The notes under the pieces: model-generated
Told to the model about the DNA's origin: nothing
The model's input: the letters and a program-made list of their open reading frames with translations, nothing else
The model's database searches: none
Part shown: piece after piece, positions 8,282 to 17,021 of the stretch
Layout: the number at the start of each line of letters is the position of its first letter
Position numbering within the stretch: the first letter of the stretch is position 1
NCBI GenBank assembly: GCA_046349435.1
Contig: JAXMCI010000020.1
Location: 1 to 64,000, forward strand
Direction of reading: 5' to 3'
DNA length: 64,000 nt
From: JAXMCI01 sp046349435
Lineage (GTDB): Bacteria; Pseudomonadota; Alphaproteobacteria; Dongiales; Dongiaceae
Program-made: the position numbers and the translations under genes

Positions 8282-9267
8282 CAGGCGCTTACCCGGCCGG
8301 AGCGGATCTCGTCCTGCCGGCGGCAGCGGACGCTGTAGTCGGCCGCAACCGCCTCCAGCGCCGGCACCCGCTCGCGGCAGGCCCGCTCGGCCAGCGCGCA
8401 GCGGCCGGCATAGCTGCAGCCGCCCGGCCCCTGCGGCGCCCCCGTCCCGCTCTGCGGCAGCGTCGGCTCGTGGGCCTGGTCACGCGCCGCGGCGGCGCGC
8501 AGCAGGTTGCGGCTGTAGGGATGCACTGCCGCTGCGAAGAAGCCGGGCACGTCGCCGATCTCGACGATCCGCCCGGCGTGCATCACCGCCACCCGCTCGC
8601 AATAGTGCGCCACGACGCCGAGGTCGCGCGAGACGAGGATCAGCGAGGAGTGTGCCTGGCGCACCAGCTCCTGCATCAGGTCGAGGATCTGGCGCGAGAT
8701 CGTCACGTCGAGCCCGGCGGTCGGCTCGTCGGCCAGGATCAGCTTCGGCGAATGGGCCAGCGCCATGGCGATGATCACCCGCTGGCACATGCCGCCGCTG
8801 AGCTCGTGCGGATAGGCATAGGCCCGCCGCTCCGGATCGGGGATGCCGACCTGGCGCAGCAGCGCCACGGCGCGTTCCCGGGCCTCGCGATGCGGCATGG
8901 CGGCGTGGGCGCGCAGCACCTTGACCAGCTGCTCGCCGATCCGCAGCAGCGGGTTGAGGTGCTTGCGCGGCTCCGGCGAGGTCAGCGCCAGCTCCTTGCC
9001 GCGCAGCCGCAGCAGTTCCGCCTCGCTCCGCCGCAGCAGGTCGTCGCCGTTGAGGCGCACGCTGCCCGCCTCGACTTGCCAGGGCGGCTCCAGCAGCCCG
9101 AGCACGGCCCGGATCAGCACCGTCTTGCCCGAGCCGGATTCCCCGACCACGCCCAGAGTCTGGCCGGCGGCCAGCGTGAAGCCGACATCGTCGAGGATGC
9201 GGACCGGCGCTGCACCCGCCCGGTTCGACACGGTGAGATCGCTCACCTCGAGCAGCGGCAGTACCAC
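8281..9267 (-). CDS. dppD: dipeptide/oligopeptide ABC transporter ATP-binding protein (DppD-like)
   Basis: A 328-residue ATPase partner of the preceding gene. Walker A (GESGSGKTV), Walker B (LILADEPTAGLD) and the signature (LSGGMCQR) are intact. The Q-loop glutamine is replaced by proline (SPEPRKHLNP where FQEP..SLNP is expected), and the H-loop histidine is replaced by arginine (VSRDLG). The GTG at 9267 is chosen because it lies two bases after the dppC stop with a GAAGAGG ribosome site, and similarity begins at once (LPLLEVSDL). The C-terminal oligopeptide extension is present. Confidence 0.88.
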   Translation of the reverse strand: MVLPLLEVSDLTVSNRAGAAPVRILDDVGFTLAAGQTLGVVGESGSGKTVLIRAVLGLLEPPWQVEAGSVRLNGDDLLRRSEAELLRLRGKELALTSPEPRKHLNPLLRIGEQLVKVLRAHAAMPHREARERAVALLRQVGIPDPERRAYAYPHELSGGMCQRVIIAMALAHSPKLILADEPTAGLDVTISRQILDLMQELVRQAHSSLILVSRDLGVVAHYCERVAVMHAGRIVEIGDVPGFFAAAVHPYSRNLLRAAAARDQAHEPTLPQSGTGAPQGPGGCSYAGRCALAERACRERVPALEAVAADYSVRCRRQDEIRSGRVSA

Positions 9268-9269
9268 CG

Positions 9270-10184
9270 CTATCGCCTCTTCACCGGGTCCATATGCTCG
9301 CGCAGCCCGTCGCCGAACAGCGCGTAGCCGAGCACGGTAAGGCCGAGCGCTACGCCAGGGAAGAAGGCCGTCCACCACTGGCCGGTCATCATGTTGGGCG
9401 CGCCGATCGAGATCATCGAGCCCCATTCCGGGGTCGGCTTCGGCACGCCGGCGCCGACGAAGCTCAGCGCCGCGGTGAGCAGGATGGCGAAACCGATCCC
9501 GGGCGAGATATTGGCCAGCGCCGGGCCGATCGCGTTGGGCATGACATGGACAAAGGCGATGCGCAGCTCCGAGTTGCCGGCGCAGCGCGCCGCCTCGATG
9601 AAGGGTCGCTCGCGCACCTGGAAGACGGCGCCTCGGGTGACGCGCAGGAAGTACGGAATGTTGAGGAAGGCGAGCGCGGCGATGACGTTAACGATGCCTG
9701 GGCCGCGGAAGCCGACCAGCGCCAGCGCGAAGATGAAGACCGGAAAGGCCTGCAGGATGTCGGCGCTGCGCATGATGGTGCCGCTGACCACCTTGCCGAT
9801 CCCCGGGGTGCCGGCGAAGTAGCCGGAGATGACGCCCAGCAGCACGCCGCCGACGAACGCCACCAGCGAGGAGACCAGCGCGATGGTGAGGTCGATGCGC
9901 GGCGCCGCGATGACCCGCGACAGGATGTCCATGCCGGAGACGTCGGTGCCCATGGGATGGGCCCAGGAGGGCGGCTGCAGCCCCAGGCCCGGCAGCGCCA
10001 GCTCCGGATCGTAGGGTGCCACCAGGGGCCCGGTGATTGCGAGGAACAGGGTCACGACCACGACGACCAGGCCGAACATCACCGAGGGCCGGCGGCGCGC
10101 GAAGGCGAGGAAGCCGGCGAGTGCCCGCCATGCGGCGACCCCCGGACGGGTCGGGGCGAGGCTGTCGACCGGCTGCATCGCCAT
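9270..10184 (-). CDS. dppC: dipeptide ABC transporter permease (DppC-like)
   Basis: A 304-residue inner-membrane permease. It has a first membrane span near residues 37-55, the family motif HPMGTDVSGMDILSRV, and the EAA loop (EAARCAGNSELRIAFVHVMPN) that docks the ATPase. The last third has further spans ending at YALFGDGLRE. The ATG at 10184 follows a GGGGAGGGG ribosome site. It is followed two bases later by dppD. Confidence 0.92.
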   Translation of the reverse strand: MAMQPVDSLAPTRPGVAAWRALAGFLAFARRRPSVMFGLVVVVVTLFLAITGPLVAPYDPELALPGLGLQPPSWAHPMGTDVSGMDILSRVIAAPRIDLTIALVSSLVAFVGGVLLGVISGYFAGTPGIGKVVSGTIMRSADILQAFPVFIFALALVGFRGPGIVNVIAALAFLNIPYFLRVTRGAVFQVRERPFIEAARCAGNSELRIAFVHVMPNAIGPALANISPGIGFAILLTAALSFVGAGVPKPTPEWGSMISIGAPNMMTGQWWTAFFPGVALGLTVLGYALFGDGLREHMDPVKRR

Positions 10185-10198
10185 ACCCTGCCCCTCCC

Positions 10199-11209
10199 CT
10201 AGGCGTTGATCCGCGGATCGATCAGGAAATATGCGAGATCGACCAGCAGGAAGACGAACAGGGTGAAGATCGCGGCGAGCAGCACGAAGGCCTGCAGCGG
10301 CGCGTAGTCGGAGTTGATCACCGCCTCGACGCCGTACTGCCCGAGCCCGCCCCAGGCGAACACCGTCTCGACCAGCACCGCGCCGCCCAGCAGGTACCAG
10401 AAGACGATGCCGACGACCGTCACCACCGGCGGCATGGCGTTGCGCAACGCGTAGCGCAGCTGCGTGCCGCGCGACAGGCCGAGCGCCCGGGCATGCTCGA
10501 CGAAGTCGGAGCGCAGCATCTCCTCGACGGTCGTGCGGGTGTTCTTGATGATCAGCGTCATGTAGACGAGAACCAGGGTCGCCACCGGCAGCACCAGGTG
10601 GCGAACCGCCGAGACCAGCACGTCCCACTGGCCGGTGACCAGCGCGTCGATGCTGTACATCCCGGTGAGGGTCGGCGGCGGCTCGTCGATCGGGTCGAGC
10701 CGCCCGATCGGGCCGGGCAGCCAGCCCAGCACCGAGAAGAACAGGTACATCAGGATCAGGCCGAGCCAGAAATCGGGGATCGACCCGGACAGCATGCCGT
10801 AGACGAACAGCACCTTGTCGCCGACGCCGCGGCGCTTGACCGCGGTATAGACGCCGATCGGGATGCCGAGCAGCACCGACAGCCCGCCCGCCAGCAGGAT
10901 CAGCTCGAGCGTCGCCGGCAGCCGCCGGGCGATGTCCTCGGTGACCGCCTGCGAGGTCCGCCAAGACTGGCCGAAATCGCCGTGCAGGACGCGGCCGACA
11001 TAGAGCAGATACTGCTCGTAGAGCGGCCGGTCGAGGCCGAGATCGTGGCGCACCTCGGCGACCCGCTCCTGGGTGGCAAACTGCCCGGCGATGAGATAGG
11101 CGGGATCCCCCGGCAGCAGCCGGATCAGGAAGAAGACGATGAGCGAGACGGCGACGAGCTGCGGCACCAGGAACAGCAGGCGCCGCAGCGTGTATCGGAG
11201 GAACGCCAT
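10199..11209 (-). CDS. dppB: dipeptide ABC transporter permease (DppB-like)
   Basis: A 336-residue permease of the DppB/OppB family. It has an N-terminal span (residues 9-30), the motif LPGDPAYLIAGQ and the typical DLGLDRPLYEQY segment. The EAA loop DFVEHARALGLSRGTQLRYALRNAMPP is followed by the C-terminal FAWGGLGQYG motif. It lies 14 bases upstream of dppC and 24 bases downstream of the C45-type hydrolase, in one minus-strand operon. Confidence 0.93.
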   Translation of the reverse strand: MAFLRYTLRRLLFLVPQLVAVSLIVFFLIRLLPGDPAYLIAGQFATQERVAEVRHDLGLDRPLYEQYLLYVGRVLHGDFGQSWRTSQAVTEDIARRLPATLELILLAGGLSVLLGIPIGVYTAVKRRGVGDKVLFVYGMLSGSIPDFWLGLILMYLFFSVLGWLPGPIGRLDPIDEPPPTLTGMYSIDALVTGQWDVLVSAVRHLVLPVATLVLVYMTLIIKNTRTTVEEMLRSDFVEHARALGLSRGTQLRYALRNAMPPVVTVVGIVFWYLLGGAVLVETVFAWGGLGQYGVEAVINSDYAPLQAFVLLAAIFTLFVFLLVDLAYFLIDPRINA

Positions 11210-11233
11210 CGGCCCGCCCGACCCGGTCCCGGC

Positions 11234-12265
11234 TCAGGCGGAGGCGGCGGCCGGGAACGGCACCAGCCTGTCGAGGTGGCGGATGGCCAGCGGCGTCAGC
11301 TCGCCGCTCAGGGTCGTGTAGTCGCCGGCCGGCAGCCCGTCGAGCGGGAAGCCGATGAAGCGACCCCAGGAGGCCTCCTGAAGCAGCTGGTCGCCGTGCT
11401 CGGCCGGCTCGCCGCAGGGCCAGCCGAAGGCGTACCAGAGCAGCCCGGCGGCGGGATCGATGATCTCGGCGCTGACCGTGCCCCAGGCGGGCTCGGCCGG
11501 ATCGAAGCGCGACTTGCCCAGGCTGCCATGGTTGCACACCGAGAATCCGTGGCCGCGGACCAGCGTGTTCTCCCCGGCGAAGCGCTCGCGGTGGCCGTGG
11601 TCGCAGAGCGCGTCGCGCATCTCGAGCAGCCCGATATGGCCGTCGACCGCGGCGAGCCGCGCCGTCGCGCGGGCGTAGCGCGTGGCGTTCGGCACGGTCG
11701 GCACGTCCATGCCGGCCTTGGGATCGCCGTCCTCGGCCTGCAGGTCGAACCAGCAATTGACGTTGACCCCGGTGCCGCCCGTCTCGTCGGGCAGCCGCCG
11801 GCGCACCGCGACATGCTGCCGCCCGACCTCCACCAGGGCGCAGTCGCCGCGGCGGTCGGCCAGCATGCCGGCGGCGCCGAAGTCGCGGGGCAGCTGGTCG
11901 AGCAGCCGGACCGCCTCGGCGACGGTGGCGCAGCGCCGCATCACCTCGCCCCAGGCCTGGTGGGACTTGAGGGCGTCCGGCGGCGGCCGGTGGTCGGGCC
12001 GCTCCCAGGCGAAGGCCCAGGTGAAGGCCAGCCCCTTCTCGTTTAGGCCGCGGGTCGGCGTACCGGCGGTGCTGTCCGAGTACTCGGCCGCCGAGACGCT
12101 GGTGCCGAGCGGCCGCAGCGCCGTGCCGACATAGGCGTAGCCATCCCCTGGGCGCTCGACGATGACCTTGGTGCGGATGTCGTACGGATCGTCGCTGACG
12201 CTGGCGATCAGCGGCTTGCCGCGGTCGCGGACGCTGGCGCCCGAAGCTGCGATGTTGGTGCACAT
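11234..12265 (-). CDS. N-terminal nucleophile amidohydrolase, peptidase C45 / acyl-CoA:6-APA acyltransferase-like
   Basis: A 343-residue protein that starts Met-Cys-Thr-Asn. After methionine removal Cys2 would be the catalytic N-terminal nucleophile, as in the C45/C69 and carcinine hydrolase families. Downstream features of the family include SDDPYDIRTK, NEKGLAFTWAF and VNVNCWFD. Such enzymes cleave or transfer N-acyl or peptide amide bonds. There is no signal peptide, so it acts in the cytoplasm. It sits between the binding protein and the permease genes of one importer, which suggests it processes the imported substrate. Whether it is an acyl-peptide, beta-alanyl or other amide hydrolase is not decidable here. 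Confidence 0.78.
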   Translation of the reverse strand: MCTNIAASGASVRDRGKPLIASVSDDPYDIRTKVIVERPGDGYAYVGTALRPLGTSVSAAEYSDSTAGTPTRGLNEKGLAFTWAFAWERPDHRPPPDALKSHQAWGEVMRRCATVAEAVRLLDQLPRDFGAAGMLADRRGDCALVEVGRQHVAVRRRLPDETGGTGVNVNCWFDLQAEDGDPKAGMDVPTVPNATRYARATARLAAVDGHIGLLEMRDALCDHGHRERFAGENTLVRGHGFSVCNHGSLGKSRFDPAEPAWGTVSAEIIDPAAGLLWYAFGWPCGEPAEHGDQLLQEASWGRFIGFPLDGLPAGDYTTLSGELTPLAIRHLDRLVPFPAAASA

Positions 12266-12291
12266 GCCGGCCTCCGTCAGCTCTGATCGGG

Positions 12292-12324
12292 CGGGGCGGC
12301 GCCGGTCGAGGCGGCGCCGCCCCG
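12292..12324. other. 13-bp perfect intercistronic hairpin between binding-protein and downstream genes
   Basis: Arms 12292-12304 and 12312-12324 pair perfectly (13 bp, nearly all G-C) around a 7-base loop. It occupies most of the 63-base gap between the stop of the substrate-binding protein gene and the C45-type hydrolase gene. In malE-malF-type operons such stems protect the binding-protein message and damp downstream expression; the same role is inferred here. Confidence 0.55.
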
Positions 12325-12328
12325 TGCC

Positions 12329-13954
12329 CTACGGACGATGCAGATAGACGAAGCGGATCTGGTTGTCCGGCGTCCAGACGAAACCGCCGAGGCTCTTCTT
12401 GGCCGCGACTGTCCAGTCGAACCAGGCGATCTGCACCCATGGCATCTCGTCGGCGACGATCTCCTGCAGCTTGGTCAGGATCGCCTGCCGCTCCGGCGAA
12501 TCGAGCATGCGCATCGCCTTCTCGAGCAGCGCATTGTACTCCTTGTTGTCGAAGCTGACGGCGTTGAGATAGTTCTCCGCGCCGTTGCCGAGATAGACCC
12601 AGCTGGCATAGCCGCCGTCGCCGGTCCACGGCCACTGCTCGTTCTCGGTGAAGGCCTGCAGCTTCTTGCCATATTTCTGTTCGGCCCAGACCGCGGTCGG
12701 CAGCGCCTGCAGGGTGACGCGGATGCCGATCTGCTCCCAGGCGCTCTTCACCAGGATCGAGGTCTCCTCCGATTCCTTCTGCGCCGCGTTGTAGGACAGC
12801 GTGACGTCGAAGCCGTTGGGGAAGCCGGCCTCGGCGAGCAGCGCCTTGGCCTTGGCGACGTCCAGCTCGTAGCCGTAGGTCTTGGTGTAGCCGGCATAGA
12901 TGTCCGGCACGATGCTGGTCATCCGGCGGGCGTGGCCGTAATAGACCTTCTCGATGATGTCCTGGTAGGGCGTCGCCCAGGCGACCGCCTGGCGGAGCTT
13001 CTTGTTGTCGAACGGCGGCTTGTTGGTGACCAGCCCGAGATAGAGCTGCTTGTTCGACTCGGCCCGCACCACCTGCAGATTGGCGTCCTTGGCGACCTCC
13101 TGCAGCTCGCGCTCGCTGAGCCCCCAGGCGATGTCGATCTGGCCGGCCTTGAGCAGCGCCAGCCGGGCGCTCGATTCCGGCACCGCCTTCAGGATGATCC
13201 GCTTGAACTGCGGCTGGGGATCGCTCTTCCAGTTCGGGTTGACCTTCAGCACGGTCTCGCTGCCCGGCGTCACATGGTCGACCTGATAGGGGCCGAAGCC
13301 CTCCGAATGGGTGCGCAGCCAGTCCTTGGCCCAGGGATCGCTGCCGCCGTGCTTCTTGGCATCGACCATGTCGAAGGGGCCACCATAGTAGTTCTGGGCG
13401 AGCACCTTGAAAAAGATCGGCGAGGTGCCGCGCAGCTTGATGCGCACCGTGTGGGGATCGACGACCTCGACGCTCTCGGGCCCGTCGATGCCGAGCACGT
13501 CGCCCATGAACTTGCCGACCGACTTGACGGCGAACCGGCGCTCCCAGGCCCAACGGTAATCCTCGGCCGTGAACGGGTTGCCGGCCGGGCTCAGCATGTC
13601 GGTCTTGAGGGTGATGGTGTAGGTCTTGCCGTCGGGGCTGGCTTCCCAGGACTGGGCGAGCAGGCCGGTGACGCCCTGGTCCCCGGTCGAGCGCAGGTCG
13701 ACCGAGTCGGCACCGCCCGCCGCGCCCTTCAGCAGCTTGTAGCTGAAGAGGTCGCCGCCATGGACGTTGGCCATCATCATCTCGCCCTCGGAAGTGAGGG
13801 CCTGCTCGCCGTCGATCGCCGCGGGCGTGCCGGGGATCGCCATCACCAGCGCGGTGTCGGCCGCGCCGGCCATGCCCGCCCACCCGATCGTGCCGATCAC
13901 CGCCAGCGCCGCAGCGCCGGCCAGAAGCTTGCTCGCTCTGCTCAGCCTACCCAT
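12329..13954 (-). CDS. dppA: peptide ABC transporter substrate-binding protein (SBP_bac_5)
   Basis: A 541-residue periplasmic binding protein and first gene of the importer operon. A Sec signal peptide is visible (KLLAGAAALAVIGTIGWAGMAGAAD, cleavage near residue 31). SBP_bac_5 landmarks are LAQSWEASPDGKTYTITLK, NPFTAEDYRWAW and the lobe hinge near FGPYQVDHV. It is followed by a strong hairpin, then the hydrolase, two permeases and two ATPases. The 221-base leader upstream is AT-rich near 14110-14160, where the operon promoter probably lies. Confidence 0.92.
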   Translation of the reverse strand: MGRLSRASKLLAGAAALAVIGTIGWAGMAGAADTALVMAIPGTPAAIDGEQALTSEGEMMMANVHGGDLFSYKLLKGAAGGADSVDLRSTGDQGVTGLLAQSWEASPDGKTYTITLKTDMLSPAGNPFTAEDYRWAWERRFAVKSVGKFMGDVLGIDGPESVEVVDPHTVRIKLRGTSPIFFKVLAQNYYGGPFDMVDAKKHGGSDPWAKDWLRTHSEGFGPYQVDHVTPGSETVLKVNPNWKSDPQPQFKRIILKAVPESSARLALLKAGQIDIAWGLSERELQEVAKDANLQVVRAESNKQLYLGLVTNKPPFDNKKLRQAVAWATPYQDIIEKVYYGHARRMTSIVPDIYAGYTKTYGYELDVAKAKALLAEAGFPNGFDVTLSYNAAQKESEETSILVKSAWEQIGIRVTLQALPTAVWAEQKYGKKLQAFTENEQWPWTGDGGYASWVYLGNGAENYLNAVSFDNKEYNALLEKAMRMLDSPERQAILTKLQEIVADEMPWVQIAWFDWTVAAKKSLGGFVWTPDNQIRFVYLHRP

Positions 13955-14175
13955 CGGTGCCGCTCCCCTGCTCTGCCTTGATGTCGCGCCGCCGGCGCTC
14001 CGCGCCGTGCGGGAACGCGCCGCCCACGCCCCGGACAGGCATGCAGGCTTTCGGCGATGCCCGGCTCCCAGGCTTCTCGCGGCGCTTTCGCCGAGCTTAG
14101 GAAAGCGGCCCGATAAAGCCTAATGAGTATTTCCGAGGAAACCGATTTGTTTTTTCCAATCTGGTGACCCGCTGC
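13955..14175 (-). promoter_or_regulatory. leader/promoter region of the Dpp-type operon
   Basis: A 221-base gap between lysR (upstream, same strand) and the binding-protein gene. Bases 14110-14160 are much more AT-rich than their surroundings and include the palindrome TTTCC-ga-GGAAA at 14130-14141. A promoter and operator are plausible; a -10/-35 pair cannot be fixed by eye. Confidence 0.3.
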
Positions 14176-15084
14176 CTATTTCCGCAGCAGGCGTGACGCC
14201 GCCAGCACGTCGCGAGCCAGGTCGATGACGACACGGATGCCGGGATTGGCCTCGGCATCCTGGTGCGCGGCGAACATCTCGAGCGGCCGCAGCGGCGGAT
14301 CAGCCGGCAGCAGCCGCAGCCGGTCGTCGGCCAGCTCGTCGGCGATGATGGCGCTGGGCAGCACCGCCACGCCGCAGCCGCAGGCGGCGAGATGGGCGAG
14401 GATCGGCAGGCTCTTGCAGGTGCTGACCCGCCGCATCTCGGCCCCGCCCTCGGCGAACCAGCGGGTGATCGAGGTGTGCATGTAGGACGGCGGCGGCGTG
14501 GTCAGCACACGGTGCTCGACCAGGTCGTTCGGCGTCACCGGGCAGCTCGGCAGACGCAGCAGCGGGCTCGCCACCCAGGAGTTCTCGACCCAGCCGAGCC
14601 GCTCGGTGGCAACCGCGGCATCGACCTCCGGCGCCACCAGGAAGGCGACGTCGAGCTGCGTCTGGTTCAGCTGCTCCGACAACATGGTGCTGATGTCGAC
14701 GCTGACATCGACGCGCAGCTCGGGATAGAGCCGCTCCAGCGCGGTCAGCAGCTCGCTCAGGCAGGCCAGCGCGAAGGTGTCGTTGACCCCGAGGCGGAGC
14801 AGCCCGTGCAGCGGGTCGCTGCGTCCGACCCGCCCCTCCATCTCCTCGGTCAGGGCCAGGATCCGCTCGACATAGCCCAGCATCTCGCGGCCGGCGGCGG
14901 TCAGCTGCACGCGGTGGCCGCCGCGGTCGAAGAGCCGGGCGCCCAGGCCGCTCTCGAGCTCGTGCACCCGCAGCGAGATGGTCGGCTGGCTGCGATGCAG
15001 CCGCTCGGCGGCCGGCCGGAAGCCGCCGAGCCGGGCGACCCAGAAGAAGGCCTCGAGCTGGGCGAGGGACGACTTGCTGGTCAA
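14176..15084 (-). CDS. LysR-family transcriptional regulator
   Basis: A 302-residue LTTR. It has an N-terminal winged helix-turn-helix (residues about 7-64, AERLHRSQPTISLRVHELE) and a periplasmic-binding-like effector domain from about residue 90. The start is TTG at 15084, chosen because an AGGAGG ribosome site lies eight bases upstream and similarity starts at once (SKSSLAQLEAFFWVARLGGF). It is divergent from hyuB with a T-N11-A box between them, and sits directly upstream of the Dpp-type operon. It is the obvious candidate regulator of both, and probably of itself. Confidence 0.9.
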   Translation of the reverse strand: MTSKSSLAQLEAFFWVARLGGFRPAAERLHRSQPTISLRVHELESGLGARLFDRGGHRVQLTAAGREMLGYVERILALTEEMEGRVGRSDPLHGLLRLGVNDTFALACLSELLTALERLYPELRVDVSVDISTMLSEQLNQTQLDVAFLVAPEVDAAVATERLGWVENSWVASPLLRLPSCPVTPNDLVEHRVLTTPPPSYMHTSITRWFAEGGAEMRRVSTCKSLPILAHLAACGCGVAVLPSAIIADELADDRLRLLPADPPLRPLEMFAAHQDAEANPGIRVVIDLARDVLAASRLLRK

Positions 15085-15100
15085 GGCCGAGCCTCCTGAA

Positions 15101-15115
15101 ATCAGGAAAGCTGAT
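15101..15115. promoter_or_regulatory. LysR-type T-N11-A operator
   Basis: ATCAG-gaaag-CTGAT is a perfect 5-bp inverted repeat containing T-N11-A. It is placed 17 bases upstream of the lysR start and about 100 bases upstream of hyuB. The position fits an autoregulatory site that also controls the divergent hyu genes. A possible lysR promoter (TTGATA, 17 bases, TAGCGT) reads away from it on the minus strand. Confidence 0.55.
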
Positions 15116-15213
15116 CGAAAAACGCTAAACTACCAATTTCACTTTATCAACTCGCGTTCCTAGGATCGCCGGCGGCCGACCCGCCGCGGTTGCCCCTGGG
15201 AGAAGCGCCCGAG

Positions 15214-17019
15214 ATGTCCAGCCGCATCGATCCCATCGAGACCGAGCTCTTCCGCAATGCGGTCTTCTCGATCGCCGACGAGATGGCGCTCACCATCCTG
15301 CGCACCACCTATTCCGGGGTGCTCAAGGACAACATGGACTACTCGACCGCCTTCGCCAGCGCCGAGGGCGAGGTGGTGGCGCAGGGCCTGACCATGCCGG
15401 GCCATCTCGGCTCGATCCCGACCGCGCTCGAGGTCATCGTCCGCCGCTTCGCCGGCCGCATCGAGCCGGACGACGTCTTCATCATGAACGACCCGTTCGA
15501 CGGCGGCATGCACCTGCCGGACATCTTCGTCATCAAGCCGATCTTCGTCGAGGGACGGCACGCCGCCTTCGCCGCCACCGTCTGCCACCATATCGACGTC
15601 GGCGGCCGGGTCGCCGGCTCGAACGCCTCGGACTCGACCGAGATCTTCCAAGAGGGGCTGCGCATCCCGCCGCTGAAGATGTACGAGCGCGGGCAACGCA
15701 ACGAGACCCTGTTCGCGCTCATCGAGCGCAACGTCCGGCTGCCGGTCAAGCTGCTCGGCGATCTGCGGGCCCAGCTCTCCGCCTGCCACATCGCCGAGCG
15801 GCAGTTCCACGAGCTGGTCGGCCGGCACGGCGCCGAGGGCGTGGCGCTGCGCATGCGCGAGGTCCTCGACCATGCCGAGCGGCTGGCCCGCGCGGCGATC
15901 GCCGCGCTGCCCGATGGCTGCTGGAGCTTCCAGGACTGGATCGACGACGACGGCATCGACCGCGACCAGCCGATCCGCCTCTTCGTCACCCTCACCAAGC
16001 AGGGCGACCGGATCACCGCCGACTGGACGGGCAGCGCGCCGCAGGTCAGGGGCGCCATCAACAACACCCTGTCCTTCACCAAGGCGGCGACCTACACCGC
16101 GATCAAGTCGGTGCTGCCGCAGGCGATCCCCAACAACCAGGGGGCCTTCCGCCCGATCGAGGTGATCGCGCCGCCGGGAACCATTGCCAACGCGGTGCTG
16201 CCGGCGGCCTGCGCGGCGCGCGGCCTGACCGGCTTCCGCATGGTCGATTGCTGCTTCGGAGCGCTCGCCATGATGCTCCCCGACAGGGTGATGGCGGCCT
16301 CGGACGGTGGCAATACGGGCATCTCGATCGGCGGCTACGATGCCGAGCGCCAGCCCTTCGTCTATGTCGACTTCACCTGCGGCACCTGGGGCGGGCGGCC
16401 CTGGAGCGACGGGCTCGACGGCAACTCCAACATGTTCGCCAACATGTCCTCGCAGCCGGTCGAGGTGACGGAGTGGGAGTATCCCATCCAGATCCTCGCC
16501 TACGAGTTCGTCGCCGACCGGGCCGGCCCGGGCAAGTTCCGCGGCGGCACGCCCTACCGCCGCGACTACCGCTTCCTCGAGGCCGAGGGCATGCTGCAGG
16601 TCCGCTCCGACCGCCGCCGTTTCCGCCCCTATGGGCTCTATGGCGGCCATCCCGGCAAGCCCTCGCGCAACACGCTCAACCCCGAGGGCGCAGCGGAGGA
16701 TCTGCCGAGCAAGCTGACCCGCACAATCCGCGCCGGCGACGTCTTCCGCCACGAGCTGGCCGGCGCCGGCGGCTGGGGCGACCCGCTCGAGCGGGATCCG
16801 GCCGCAGTGCTGCGCGACGTGCGCAACGAGATGGTGTCGCTGGCCTCGGCACGCCGGGACTACGGGGTGGTCATCGAGGCGCGGGGCTGGCGCATCGACG
16901 AGGTGGCGACCCGCGATCTGCGAGCGGCGCTGCGGGCGCGGCGGCCGGCCGGGCGCCCCGATCCGGTCGCCTGGGAACCGCCCTCCGACGCGACCCCCGC
17001 CGGCGACGCGGCAGCCTGA
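15214..17019 (+). CDS. hyuB: hydantoinase/oxoprolinase subunit B family protein
   Basis: A 601-residue HyuB-family protein. These work with HyuA as ATP-dependent cyclic-amide openers (N-methylhydantoinase, 5-oxoprolinase) or as acetone-carboxylase-type enzymes. Family motifs seen are DNMDYSTAFASAEGEVVAQG, FIMNDPFDGGMHLPD, VCHHIDVGG and AGAGGWGDPLERDP near the end. The ATG at 15214 follows GGGAGAAG and is where the family begins (SSRIDPIETELFRNA). The next ATG, of hyuA, is two bases after its stop. Confidence 0.92.
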   Translation: MSSRIDPIETELFRNAVFSIADEMALTILRTTYSGVLKDNMDYSTAFASAEGEVVAQGLTMPGHLGSIPTALEVIVRRFAGRIEPDDVFIMNDPFDGGMHLPDIFVIKPIFVEGRHAAFAATVCHHIDVGGRVAGSNASDSTEIFQEGLRIPPLKMYERGQRNETLFALIERNVRLPVKLLGDLRAQLSACHIAERQFHELVGRHGAEGVALRMREVLDHAERLARAAIAALPDGCWSFQDWIDDDGIDRDQPIRLFVTLTKQGDRITADWTGSAPQVRGAINNTLSFTKAATYTAIKSVLPQAIPNNQGAFRPIEVIAPPGTIANAVLPAACAARGLTGFRMVDCCFGALAMMLPDRVMAASDGGNTGISIGGYDAERQPFVYVDFTCGTWGGRPWSDGLDGNSNMFANMSSQPVEVTEWEYPIQILAYEFVADRAGPGKFRGGTPYRRDYRFLEAEGMLQVRSDRRRFRPYGLYGGHPGKPSRNTLNPEGAAEDLPSKLTRTIRAGDVFRHELAGAGGWGDPLERDPAAVLRDVRNEMVSLASARRDYGVVIEARGWRIDEVATRDLRAALRARRPAGRPDPVAWEPPSDATPAGDAAA

Positions 17020-17021
17020 CG

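Noticed and set aside
9270..13883. A stop-free minus-strand frame of more than 1,500 codons.
   Set aside because: Only the dppC part (to 10184) has family likeness; the rest is Arg/Ala/Gly-rich shadow of dppB, the hydrolase and dppA, open because of high GC.
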